A stretch of 21,033 bases of DNA from a virus. Below, piece after piece: positions 13,068 through 19,297 of the stretch (its first letter is position 1; every line of letters begins with the position of its first letter). The stretch is from IMG/VR virus record IMGVR_UViG_3300022074_000456, positions 1 through 21,033 of that record. The stretch is one strand, 5' to 3'. The translations under genes and the position numbers were made by a program. Under the pieces are notes generated by a model. That model did no database searches. It saw nothing but the letters and a program-made list of their open reading frames with translations, and was not told the origin of the DNA.

Positions 13068-13248
13068 TTTCATTCTCCTTTACATTTTCCAAATAAGCAT
13101 TTGAGTAATTATCTGGGTCTATATACAATTCTCCTTCTATACTTAAACCTGCCTCATCTTCTAAAATCTTTCTAGCTTCTTGTTCTGTATTAGCTACAAT
13201 TTTATATTGATATGTAGCTTGTACACTAAATAAAAATTCTTTACTCAT
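13054..13248 (-). CDS. Small hypothetical protein (64 aa)
   Basis: 64 aa from MSKEFLFSVQATYQYKIVAN. The pattern beta strand, TEQEARKILEDEA helix, then strand is shared with the 52-aa neighbour (QYKISIN...ASSEEEAIEMVQ), suggesting the same small fold. GGGAGA lies before the ATG at 13248; an in-frame ATG 12 codons earlier lies inside the upstream gene and is not used. Acidic C-terminus. No function is known. Confidence 0.6.
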   Translation of the reverse strand: MSKEFLFSVQATYQYKIVANTEQEARKILEDEAGLSIEGELYIDPDNYSNAYLENVKENENATT

Positions 13249-13459
13249 TTTCAATCTCCCTATTAATTTTTTGTAATACTTCACCTAAATTATTATTTTT
13301 AAGTTCACAAAGTAATTTTATGCTATCGTCAGCTACAGAAAAATCTTGTTCTCTCCATTCTTTTTCTTGCTCCTTCCAATCTTTAACATCTTCATCTGTA
13401 CCAAAAGATATAGTATATTTGTTATTTTCGTAAACTTTTCTAATGTATATTTTACTCAT
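13241..13459 (-). CDS. Small hypothetical protein (72 aa)
   Basis: 72 aa starting MSKIYIRKVYENNKYTISFG, then DEDVKDWKEQEKEWREQDF and a C-terminal helix LGEVLQKINREIEN. AGGAG precedes the ATG. The start overlaps the stop of the Cys-rich gene by ATGA, and its end overlaps the following gene by 8 bases. It is highly charged and probably compact; no family is recognised. Confidence 0.6.
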   Translation of the reverse strand: MSKIYIRKVYENNKYTISFGTDEDVKDWKEQEKEWREQDFSVADDSIKLLCELKNNNLGEVLQKINREIENE

Positions 13460-13623
13460 ATTTTAATCTCCTGAATATTTATATCTAAATAATCTGCCAT
13501 TAAGTATCTTAGTTCTGTGTAGCAATCATCACAAAGTAAAAGATTAGATGCTCTGTTTTCCATATCTTCTGGGTATGCTTCATTAGAGCAACCTTCTTTT
13601 TGACATTTAATTTTTTTACTCAT
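13456..13623 (-). CDS. Small Cys-rich, zinc-finger-like protein (55 aa)
   Basis: 55 aa: MSKKIKCQKEGCSNEAYPED and later LLLCDDCYTELRYL. Four cysteines in a C-x4-C...C-x2-C arrangement (7, 12, 31, 34) suggest a zinc-binding knuckle or treble-clef fold. It overlaps the next gene by ATGA and the upstream 52-aa gene by 8 bases, in the ATGAGTAA style used elsewhere in the operon. Ribosome site GGAGA is present. Function unknown; small zinc proteins of early phage operons often bind host proteins or DNA. Confidence 0.6.
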   Translation of the reverse strand: MSKKIKCQKEGCSNEAYPEDMENRASNLLLCDDCYTELRYLMADYLDINIQEIKI

Positions 13624-13774
13624 TTTTAATCTCCTCTATTATTTCTACTTCTTCTATATCATAATTTAAATCTGCAAGATTAAGTGTTTCTTGCACCATT
13701 TCTATAGCTTCTTCTTCACTAGATGCAGTTACATTTTGTGTATCATTAATGGATATTTTATACTGTTTTTTCAT
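13616..13774 (-). CDS. Small acidic protein (52 aa)
   Basis: 52 aa: MKKQYKISINDTQNVTASSE, then EEAIEMVQETLNLAD and an acidic end (YDIEEVEIIEEIKNE). About a third of residues are Asp or Glu, so the protein is very acidic. The strand-helix-strand pattern resembles the 64-aa neighbour. It starts within the stop of the upstream gene (TAATG, 13776-13772). Acidity allows a DNA-mimic or anti-restriction role, but nothing shows it directly. Confidence 0.6.
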   Translation of the reverse strand: MKKQYKISINDTQNVTASSEEEAIEMVQETLNLADLNYDIEEVEIIEEIKNE

Positions 13775-13983
13775 TATGCAACCCTCCTTAAAATTCTAGT
13801 ATTTAATTTATTGTTAAGCATACCGCAGTATATATCATTGGCATAAACTCGGTTAGAAATAGTTATCTTGTTAGAACTCGGTAAAGTTCCTATATAATAA
13901 CTCCAAAAATCTCTGGCTTCCTCGCTTTTAAGAGCAAAGGAAACCTGAGAACTAGACTCGGTTATAATAACGTCAATACTCAT
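13774..13983 (-). CDS. Small hypothetical protein (69 aa)
   Basis: 69 aa beginning MSIDVIITESSSQVSFALKS and continuing EEARDFWSYYIGTLPSSNKI. The first strands and EARDFW helix suggest a small alpha/beta domain. It overlaps its upstream neighbour by 11 bases and the stop shares bases with the next start. No family is recognised. Confidence 0.6.
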   Translation of the reverse strand: MSIDVIITESSSQVSFALKSEEARDFWSYYIGTLPSSNKITISNRVYANDIYCGMLNNKLNTRILRRVA

Positions 13984-14224
13984 TAGCTAACTCAATTTTT
14001 TTAAGTAAATTTTTATTACTCCAATCAAATGTTTTATTATTCCAACCATTATAAGCTTCACAATAGATAGTATTTAAATAATATAATTCTACTTCCTGAT
14101 ATTCTTTATTATCTATAAATAACCAATCATTAACTATTTTATATTTTGTTTTGTTATTAATTGGCATATCATAAGCAGAGACTCCTCTATTACCAAACCA
14201 ATCAATTATATTGTTTATATTCAT
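13973..14224 (-). CDS. Hypothetical protein (83 aa)
   Basis: 83 aa from MNINNIIDWFGNRGVSAYDM. The ATG at 14224 is chosen since GGAGGT lies seven bases upstream; an ATG five codons earlier precedes that site and lacks its own. The protein is rich in Tyr, Trp and Asn (YKIVNDWLFIDNKEYQEVEL). No motif is recognised. Confidence 0.6.
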   Translation of the reverse strand: MNINNIIDWFGNRGVSAYDMPINNKTKYKIVNDWLFIDNKEYQEVELYYLNTIYCEAYNGWNNKTFDWSNKNLLKKIELANEY

Positions 14225-14265
14225 AAACCAGACCTCCATATAATGTTATCAGCAAATTGCTAACG

Positions 14266-14283
14266 ACTAGCCCGAAGGCTAGT
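14266..14283 (-). other. UUCG-tetraloop hairpin inside the leftward operon
   Basis: On the minus strand ACTAGCC-TTCG-GGCTAGT forms a perfect 7-bp stem closed by C(UUCG)G, an exceptionally stable tetraloop. No T-run follows, so it is not a standard terminator. It lies in the only gap of the operon, between the 31-aa ORF and the 83-aa gene, and could attenuate transcription or protect the downstream mRNA from decay. Confidence 0.55.
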
Positions 14284-14307
14284 TTCGTCTATTCAAGACT
14301 CGTCAGG

Positions 14308-14403
14308 TTAGCTAAAGTTGGTTATAAAATGCAGAGCAAAAAACCCCAACCAGAACACACACCATAAAAAGGCGAATGATACAAATAATTTAATGTAAAT
14401 CAT
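14308..14403 (-). CDS. Possible 31-aa membrane peptide
   Basis: An ORF starting in the stop codon of the 150-aa gene (TAATG) encodes MIYIKLFVSFAFLWCVFWLG and ends ALHFITNFS. It is nearly all hydrophobic and aromatic, a single membrane helix. The same GTTGCATAATGA junction joins the 69-aa and 52-aa genes, which argues that the coupling is real. With only 31 codons and no separate ribosome site, it stays tentative. Small phage membrane peptides can block host functions or superinfection. Confidence 0.45.
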   Translation of the reverse strand: MIYIKLFVSFAFLWCVFWLGFFALHFITNFS

Positions 14404-14855
14404 TATGCAACCTCTTCATTAAAGAGTCTTTTGTCATAGCTGTATTTATAAGCAAGCTTTTGAATATTATAATCTAAATATATTGATTGATTTGTAGCGG
14501 TGCGACCCCACCATGATTCAAAGTCTGTTTTAAGTATTGGCTCACCTTGTTCCTCTAGCTTATCTGTTAGCCATACAGAACAAACCCAATGCTCAAAAAC
14601 TTCTTGCATATCTGCTCCGTTGTCCTTTAGCTCCTCTATTTCTTCTGGGGTTGTTACGTCATATTCATATTTAAGCATAGCATCACTTTTATAAAAATTA
14701 ACGTAGTCGTCATAATCAAAGACTTGTTTTTTTAATAACTCATTTACTAAATGAGATTGACAACAATGAACGTGCCTTGATATAAATTCTCTTGTTATCT
14801 CTTGCATTGTTCCGTTATCAATCTCTCTAAATGCTTTCTTGTTTTCTTGTTTCAT
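14403..14855 (-). CDS. Conserved phage protein, first gene of leftward early operon
   Basis: 150 aa, acidic. It contains FISRHVHCCQSHLVNELLKK (25-44), VFEHWVCSVWLTDKLEEQGEP (about 85-105) and WWGRTATNQSIYLDYNIQKLAYK (about 115-137). I recall proteins with HCCQS...EHW-V-x-WLA-KL-E-GE...WGRT-TGQ-I-LD from many tailed phages and plasmids, without assigned function. GAGGT precedes the ATG. It follows the operator-controlled leftward promoter by about 26 nt, so it is the first product of that unit. An early host-takeover or defence-evasion role fits its place but is inferred. Confidence 0.7.
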   Translation of the reverse strand: MKQENKKAFREIDNGTMQEITREFISRHVHCCQSHLVNELLKKQVFDYDDYVNFYKSDAMLKYEYDVTTPEEIEELKDNGADMQEVFEHWVCSVWLTDKLEEQGEPILKTDFESWWGRTATNQSIYLDYNIQKLAYKYSYDKRLFNEEVA

Positions 14856-14887
14856 TTTCAGACCTCATATTAGTTAATAATGTATTT

Positions 14888-14915
14888 AATATATATAATT
14901 GACACTTACTGTCAA
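14888..14915 (-). promoter_or_regulatory. Leftward early promoter with 17-bp operator
   Basis: On the minus strand TTGACA (14915-14910), 16 bp, then TATATT (14893-14888) form a strong promoter for the eleven-gene leftward operon. The -35 is one arm of TTGACACTTACTGTCAA (plus strand, 14899-14915), the third close copy of the repressor operator and a perfect 6-5-6 repeat. Its arrangement is the same as at the integrase and rightward promoters. Confidence 0.75.
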
Positions 14916-15149
14916 GGTAATTGATTATAACTGATAATAACTGTTGCTAATGCTACGAAAATCAAGTAATTTTCTATAAAATAGCAATAGCTATTTATTC
15001 AAGTTATCTAGTATATTCACAACCAATTAGAGAGTCAGACCTCTTTATTAGGTAACTTGATTCGTTTTATATTATGGGTTGGGTAGGTCTTTTGTCTGGC
15101 TCAGCTACGCATGAGTCCCAGTTTTGTTTTTATATTTATATAGGGTGTG

Positions 15150-15174
15150 ACGGGTAACATACCCGTAGTATAAT
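15150..15174 (+). promoter_or_regulatory. Possible late promoter with a second operator class
   Basis: ACGGGTAACATACCCGT (15150-15166) is a perfect 6-5-6 inverted repeat with different arms from the repressor operators. TATAAT follows at 15169-15174, pointing towards terL. The sequence at the -35 position (TGTGAC, 17-bp spacer) is weak, which would suit an activator binding the palindrome. ACGGGTAAC also occurs next to the integrase promoter. Confidence 0.45.
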
Positions 15175-15200
15175 ACTAGTATTCTAGGCTTTGCGTGGTG

Positions 15201-15219
15201 TTGGTGCTATTTTGGTGCT
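15201..15219. repeat. Copy of attP-arm-like motif before terL
   Basis: TTGGTGCT occurs at 15201-15208 and 15212-15219, again with an 11-bp period. The 24-bp block 15201-15224 matches the attP right arm block 5432-5455 at 18 of 24 positions, including the final ATCC. The same protein may bind both places. Confidence 0.5.
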
Positions 15220-15315
15220 GATCCTATTAGCTTTTTTTGAATCCGCAGACACCCACGACCCCAAAAACTAGGGTCGGTCATATACGTATATGTATTACTA
15301 GAAAAGGAGAGTGTC

Positions 15316-16623
15316 TTGCCCACACACATCGAAATACCCTATACACCAAGACCCCTCCAAGCAAAACTCCACGCTGAGTTGCCGAAACACCGATGGGCGG
15401 TACTGGTAATGCACAGAAGGTGGGGTAAGACTGTGATGATTATCAATCATCTATTAAGAGAAGCAATACTAAATTCTAGACCTAATCCAAGATATGCGTA
15501 TATAGCACCTACTTACAGGCAGGCTAAGAGTGTTGCATTTGACTATTTAAAAGATTTTTCTAGGAAGATCCCTAATGTAAAGTTTCATGAAACGGAACTA
15601 CGGATAGATCTACCTAACGGAGCAAGGATAAGTTTGCTCGGAGCAGAAAACTATAATAATTTAAGAGGGCTATACCTTGACGGATGTTGTATCGATGAAA
15701 CGGCAGACATCCCAGAAGCGGTATTCCCTGAAGTAATACGACCTGCATTATCGGATAGGAACTCTAAAGAGAAGCCTACCTTTTGTTATTTCATAGGTAC
15801 ACCTAGAGGACATAATGCGTTCTTTGACTTATACGAGCAAGCTACAAAAAGTAAAGACTGGTATAGCGTAGTCTATAAAGCATCAGAGACAGGGATAGTT
15901 GATCAGGAAGAATTAGAAGCTGCACAGACTATGATGACACCAGATCAGTATGCACAGGAATTTGAATGTAGTTGGGTAGCTAATGTACCCGGCTCAATCT
16001 ATGGCAAGTACCTAGAAGAAGCAATGGAAGATAAGCGTATTACCAAAGTACCGTATGACCATTCCTTGAAAGTAGATACATACTGGGATCTAGGAATAGG
16101 CGATAGTACAGCGATATGGTTTGCACAAAATGATGGGCGTGCCATTAATGTCATTGATTATTATGAAAATAGAAATGAGGGGTTGCCCCATTATGTGGAT
16201 GTACTGCAAAGAAAAAAGTATTTATACGGAGATCATATAGCACCCCATGATATAGAAGTACGAGAGCTTGGCTCTGGTAAAAGCAGAAGAGAAGTAGCCT
16301 ACGACCTAGGCTTAGACTTTAGGGTAGCACCAAAGCTACCATTAGAGGATGGTATACACGCAGCACAAATGTTAATACCTCGTTGTTGGTTTGATAGTGA
16401 GCGTTGTAAGCTAGGTCTGGATGCACTAAGGCATTACCACAGAGCCTATAATGAGAGAACAAGAAGTTTTAGAAATAGTCCAGTACATGATTTCTCTAGT
16501 CATGCAGCAGATGCCTTTAGGTATTTAGCTGTAGGCCTTAAAGAAAGAAGCAACTGGAATCAACCGATGCCAAGAGCTGCATCGAGTAATTATAATCCAT
16601 TTACACATACAGGTGAATTATGA
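15316..16623 (+). CDS. terL: Terminase large subunit (ATPase and nuclease)
   Basis: 435 aa from a TTG start with AAGGAG six bases upstream. The ATPase domain shows Walker A HRRWGKT (33-39), the adenine-side APTYRQAK (64-71), and Walker B with catalytic E in CCIDETAD (D127, E128); GTPRG (161-165) is the coupling motif. The nuclease domain has D258 in YWDLGIGDST, the D281 region, and D399 in HAADAFRY. It packages DNA into proheads by docking on the portal encoded three genes downstream. It begins the late gene block after a 460-bp regulatory gap. The small subunit candidate is not upstream but lies after the portal gene. Confidence 0.92.
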   Translation: MPTHIEIPYTPRPLQAKLHAELPKHRWAVLVMHRRWGKTVMIINHLLREAILNSRPNPRYAYIAPTYRQAKSVAFDYLKDFSRKIPNVKFHETELRIDLPNGARISLLGAENYNNLRGLYLDGCCIDETADIPEAVFPEVIRPALSDRNSKEKPTFCYFIGTPRGHNAFFDLYEQATKSKDWYSVVYKASETGIVDQEELEAAQTMMTPDQYAQEFECSWVANVPGSIYGKYLEEAMEDKRITKVPYDHSLKVDTYWDLGIGDSTAIWFAQNDGRAINVIDYYENRNEGLPHYVDVLQRKKYLYGDHIAPHDIEVRELGSGKSRREVAYDLGLDFRVAPKLPLEDGIHAAQMLIPRCWFDSERCKLGLDALRHYHRAYNERTRSFRNSPVHDFSSHAADAFRYLAVGLKERSNWNQPMPRAASSNYNPFTHTGEL

Positions 16624-16835
16624 GTTTTTTAAGTCCCAAGATACCTACACCACCACCACCTCCTCCTGCTCCTCCACCACCTGCCATTAAACCGGTAGAG
16701 CGTGCAGAGATAGATAAGGAAGAGACAAGGTTAAAAAGAAGAAAAGGGGTAAGGGCTACCATGTTGACAGGATCAGCAGGTTTAACTACCGATGATGATT
16801 CTAGTTATACACCAACATTATTAGGAGGAAGTTAA
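16620..16835 (+). CDS. Proline-rich virion-region protein, first paralogue
   Basis: 71 aa. MSFLSPKIPTPPPPPPAPPP opens a polyproline stretch, followed by a basic turn (RLKRRKG) and RATMLTGSAGLTTDD with TPTLLGGS at the end. The next gene has the same plan and the same C-terminal motif RAT-x-LTG-x-x-GLT...TLLGG. This ending recurs, from memory, in short proteins between terL and portal in podoviruses, with no known function; a head or neck accessory is likely. It overlaps terL by ATGA. Confidence 0.7.
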   Translation: MSFLSPKIPTPPPPPPAPPPPAIKPVERAEIDKEETRLKRRKGVRATMLTGSAGLTTDDDSSYTPTLLGGS

Positions 16836-16836
16836 G

Positions 16837-17055
16837 ATGGGTTCATTTATAAATAGACCTTCTTCACCACCGCCACCACCAGCACAACCTGCACCGGTAG
16901 TACAACCAAGAGCAGCAGTACGAGCTAGCGATGATAGCCCAGAGTATAGAAAGAAAAGAAAAGTATCTGGTGAGCGAGCAACCATATTAACAGGAACGCA
17001 AGGGCTAACAGCAAGTGGAGATAGCACTTCTGTAAAAACCCTATTAGGAGGATAG
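16837..17055 (+). CDS. Proline-rich virion-region protein, second paralogue
   Basis: 72 aa: MGSFINRPSSPPPPPAQPAP, then SPEYRKKRKVSGERATILTG and GLTASGDSTSVKTLLGG. It is related to the gene just upstream by the polyproline head, the basic middle and the RAT-x-LTG...TLLGG tail, so the pair probably arose by tandem duplication. AGGAGG in the tail of the first gene is its ribosome site, and it abuts the portal gene with no gap. It is likely virion-associated; the function is unknown. Confidence 0.7.
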   Translation: MGSFINRPSSPPPPPAQPAPVVQPRAAVRASDDSPEYRKKRKVSGERATILTGTQGLTASGDSTSVKTLLGG

Positions 17056-18657
17056 ATGGCTGACGATAAAAAAGCAGTTGCAATTATGCACCAGTTCAAA
17101 ACCTTAGTAGATCAGAGGAGTTCGTGGGAATCTCACTGGCAGCAGCTTGCAGACTTTATAAGTCCTAGAAAAGCAGACATAACCAAGAAGCGAACCTCTG
17201 GTGATAAACGCACCGAACTAGTATTTGATGGTACAGCTATTCATGCAGCAGAAATGTTATCTGCTAGTTTGCATGGGATGCTAACCAATCCTAGTTCTGC
17301 ATGGTTTAGCTTACGTTTTAAGAATAGAGAATTAGACGGGGATGACGAAGCAAAGGAATGGCTAGAGGGTGTTACTGATGTGATGTATAGCTCTATTAAT
17401 AGATCCAACTTTGCCGAAGCAGTCCACGAGATGTATTCTGATTTAGTAGTCTTTGGTACAGGAGTTATGGGTATTGAAGAGGATGAGCAAAACGATTTAC
17501 GATTTAGCACTAGGCATATAGGAGAATGTTACCTAGCCGAAGATGCAGAAGGTAGAGTAGATACCGTATATAGAAAATTTAAGATGACCTGTATTGCTAT
17601 GCGCACTATGTTTGGGAACGACAACCTCCCTCCAAGATTACAGAACATGGCAAGGAATGAGCCTTATAAGGAAGTGGAATTACTGCACGCTGTGTTTCCA
17701 AGAGAAGCCTATGATATTACACAGCTTGATACAAAGAATAAACCTTTTGCAAGCGTGTATATCGATCCACATGATAAGATTACCATATCGGAAAGTGGGT
17801 ACGATGAACTGCCTTATGTATGTCCAAGATTCCTCAAAGCTTCTTTTGAGCGTGGTTATGGCAGATCTCCGGCTATGACCGCATTAGCTGATACAAAGAT
17901 GCTCAATAAGATGGCTGAGGTAACGATCCGCTCTGCACAGAAACAAGTAGATCCTCCTCTGATGCTCCCGGATGATGGATTTATGATGCCAATAAGAACT
18001 GTGCCGGGTGGATTAAATTATTATCGTTCTGGTACAAGAGATAGAATAGAACCATTGAATATAGGAGCAAACAATTCACTAGGCTTGAATATGGAAGAGC
18101 AGCGAAGGAATGCCATACGATCTGCATTTTATGTAGACCAGTTAATTCTATCGCAAGGCCCACAGATGACAGCTACCGAAGTAATCCAGAGAACAGAAGA
18201 GAAGATGCGATTACTTGGCCCGGTCTTAGGTAGATTACAAGCAGAGATGCTACAGCCTTTGATTGAGCGTTGTTATAATGTATTAGTGCGTAACAAGAAG
18301 TTTGCACCTGCACCAGAGTTCTTAGCGAATAGCGGAGTAGAAATAGAATATATCTCACCATTAGCCAAAGCTCAAAGACTAGGCGATGTACAATCTGCAA
18401 TGCGATTGTTTGAGATGCTTGCTCCATTATCGCAAGTCAATCCTACTGTATTTGATTATGTGGATATGGATGGTCTAGCTAAATATATTATTAAAGTATT
18501 AGGTGTTCCTGCATCTACTATTAAGAGCGATCAACAAGTTGCACAAGAGCGAGAAGCAAGACAACAACAGCAACAACAAATGGCAGAACAACAAGAAGCT
18601 CTACAGACAGCCGAAGCTGCCGGTAAAGCTGCACCTGCATTGAAAGCGTTACAATAA
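17056..18657 (+). CDS. Portal (head-tail connector) protein, T7-like
   Basis: 533 aa, a usual size for T7-type portals. RSSWESHWQQLADFISPRKAD near residue 20 is the N-terminal hallmark of the head-to-tail connecting family (PF12236-type). Further landmarks are MLSASLHGMLTNPSSAWFSL, the AVHEMYSDLVVFGTGVMGIEED region, YGRSPAMTALAD and QGPQMTATEVIQRTEEKMRLLGPVLGRLQAE. The C-terminus is Gln-rich (REARQQQQQQ) and then Ala-rich. Twelve copies would form the ring through which DNA is packed. It follows the proline-rich genes directly and ends in a TAATGA overlap with the next gene. Confidence 0.92.
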   Translation: MADDKKAVAIMHQFKTLVDQRSSWESHWQQLADFISPRKADITKKRTSGDKRTELVFDGTAIHAAEMLSASLHGMLTNPSSAWFSLRFKNRELDGDDEAKEWLEGVTDVMYSSINRSNFAEAVHEMYSDLVVFGTGVMGIEEDEQNDLRFSTRHIGECYLAEDAEGRVDTVYRKFKMTCIAMRTMFGNDNLPPRLQNMARNEPYKEVELLHAVFPREAYDITQLDTKNKPFASVYIDPHDKITISESGYDELPYVCPRFLKASFERGYGRSPAMTALADTKMLNKMAEVTIRSAQKQVDPPLMLPDDGFMMPIRTVPGGLNYYRSGTRDRIEPLNIGANNSLGLNMEEQRRNAIRSAFYVDQLILSQGPQMTATEVIQRTEEKMRLLGPVLGRLQAEMLQPLIERCYNVLVRNKKFAPAPEFLANSGVEIEYISPLAKAQRLGDVQSAMRLFEMLAPLSQVNPTVFDYVDMDGLAKYIIKVLGVPASTIKSDQQVAQEREARQQQQQQMAEQQEALQTAEAAGKAAPALKALQ

Positions 18658-18869
18658 TGACAGAGCATGATTATAAATTTGTATTTCAGTCCGATGAAGG
18701 ACAAAAGGTACTACAGGATTTACGAGAGCGTTTCTATGATAGAGAAACTTTTGTAAGGGGAGAGCCAGATACTACTGCCTACAATCAAGGGGCTAGGGGT
18801 GTCTTGTTCTATATTTATAGACAACTAGAAGATTTTAAACCATTAGAAGATATGGCAAAAGACAAATGA
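18657..18869 (+). CDS. Bbp19-like small conserved phage protein
   Basis: 70 aa: FVFQSDEGQKVLQDLRERFY (9-28), then RETFVRGEPDTTAYNQGARG and VLFYIYRQLED. The combination G-x-x-V-L-x-D-L, F...G-(E/D)-P...TA-x-N-(E/Q)-G-x-R-x-V-x-x-x-I is what I know from the Bbp19-like domain, found between portal and scaffold genes of podoviruses. It is thought to be structural, with no proven activity. It is coupled to the portal by TAATGA and to the next gene by ATGA. Confidence 0.65.
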   Translation: MTEHDYKFVFQSDEGQKVLQDLRERFYDRETFVRGEPDTTAYNQGARGVLFYIYRQLEDFKPLEDMAKDK

Positions 18870-19294
18870 AAAAAATCACAAAAAATATCATGAAAAAAAT
18901 ATCAGAAGAAATGGCTTCTGGTAAAAGTCTTGTCAAGATATGTAAAGATCATCCAGAGTTTCCATCGTATAGAACGATTACGAGAGCAGTACAAAAAGAT
19001 GAAGAGATGTGGGAGATTTATAGAAGAGGAAGAATACTACAAGCAGAATGGTATAGCGATCATTTAGCAGAACTAGCCACTAGCCCTTTACCAGAAAGTA
19101 TGGATGCTAAGTTTTTAAATGCAGAAGTACAGCGTAGAAGATTAGAAGTAGACACATTAAAGTGGACACTAGCAAGAATACAACCTTATGGCATCCGAGA
19201 CAAAAAAGAAGATGCCGGCAATCAAGGAGCAATTACCTTGTCATGGTCAAATGGCAATGTAGAAATATCGGATAACAATAACAAAGGAGAATAA
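18866..19294 (+). CDS. Small terminase subunit-like protein, out of the usual place
   Basis: 142 aa. Residues about 10-42 form a HTH (ISEEMASGKSLVKICKDHPE, then SYRTITRAV). A long helix follows (YRRGRILQAEWYSDHLAELA) and then RRRLEVDTLKWTLARIQPYG (90-109). HTH...R-A-x-x-x-Q-A-(D/E)...R-L-x-x-D-x-x-K-W-x-x-(A/S)-(K/R) is the layout of Sf6-type TerS proteins, which recognise the packaging site. Here the gene lies between portal and scaffold rather than before terL. The start at 18866 overlaps the previous stop; an ATG at 18890 is an alternative. The C-terminus is polar. Confidence 0.65.
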   Translation: MKKITKNIMKKISEEMASGKSLVKICKDHPEFPSYRTITRAVQKDEEMWEIYRRGRILQAEWYSDHLAELATSPLPESMDAKFLNAEVQRRRLEVDTLKWTLARIQPYGIRDKKEDAGNQGAITLSWSNGNVEISDNNNKGE

Positions 19295-19297
19295 CAC

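Larger units (their letters stand above)
14916..15315. other. 400-bp noncoding region upstream of terL
   Basis: No credible gene is present; the longest plus-strand ORF from 15074 is 27 codons without ribosome site. Contents: an AT-rich stretch to about 15070, the ACGGGT/ACCCGT palindrome and TATAAT (15150-15174), a copy of AATACTAGTATT (15172-15183), an inverted relative of attP-left DNA (15176-15196), a relative of the attP right arm (15201-15224), a GACCC/GGGTC hairpin (about 15258-15276), and AAGGAG for terL (15304-15309). It probably carries the late promoter and may lie near the packaging start; both are inferences. Confidence 0.5.

Noticed and set aside
15074-15154. 27-codon ORF (MGWVGLLSGS...) before terL
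   Set aside because: No ribosome site, no coupling to a neighbour and low-complexity content; it lies in regulatory DNA.
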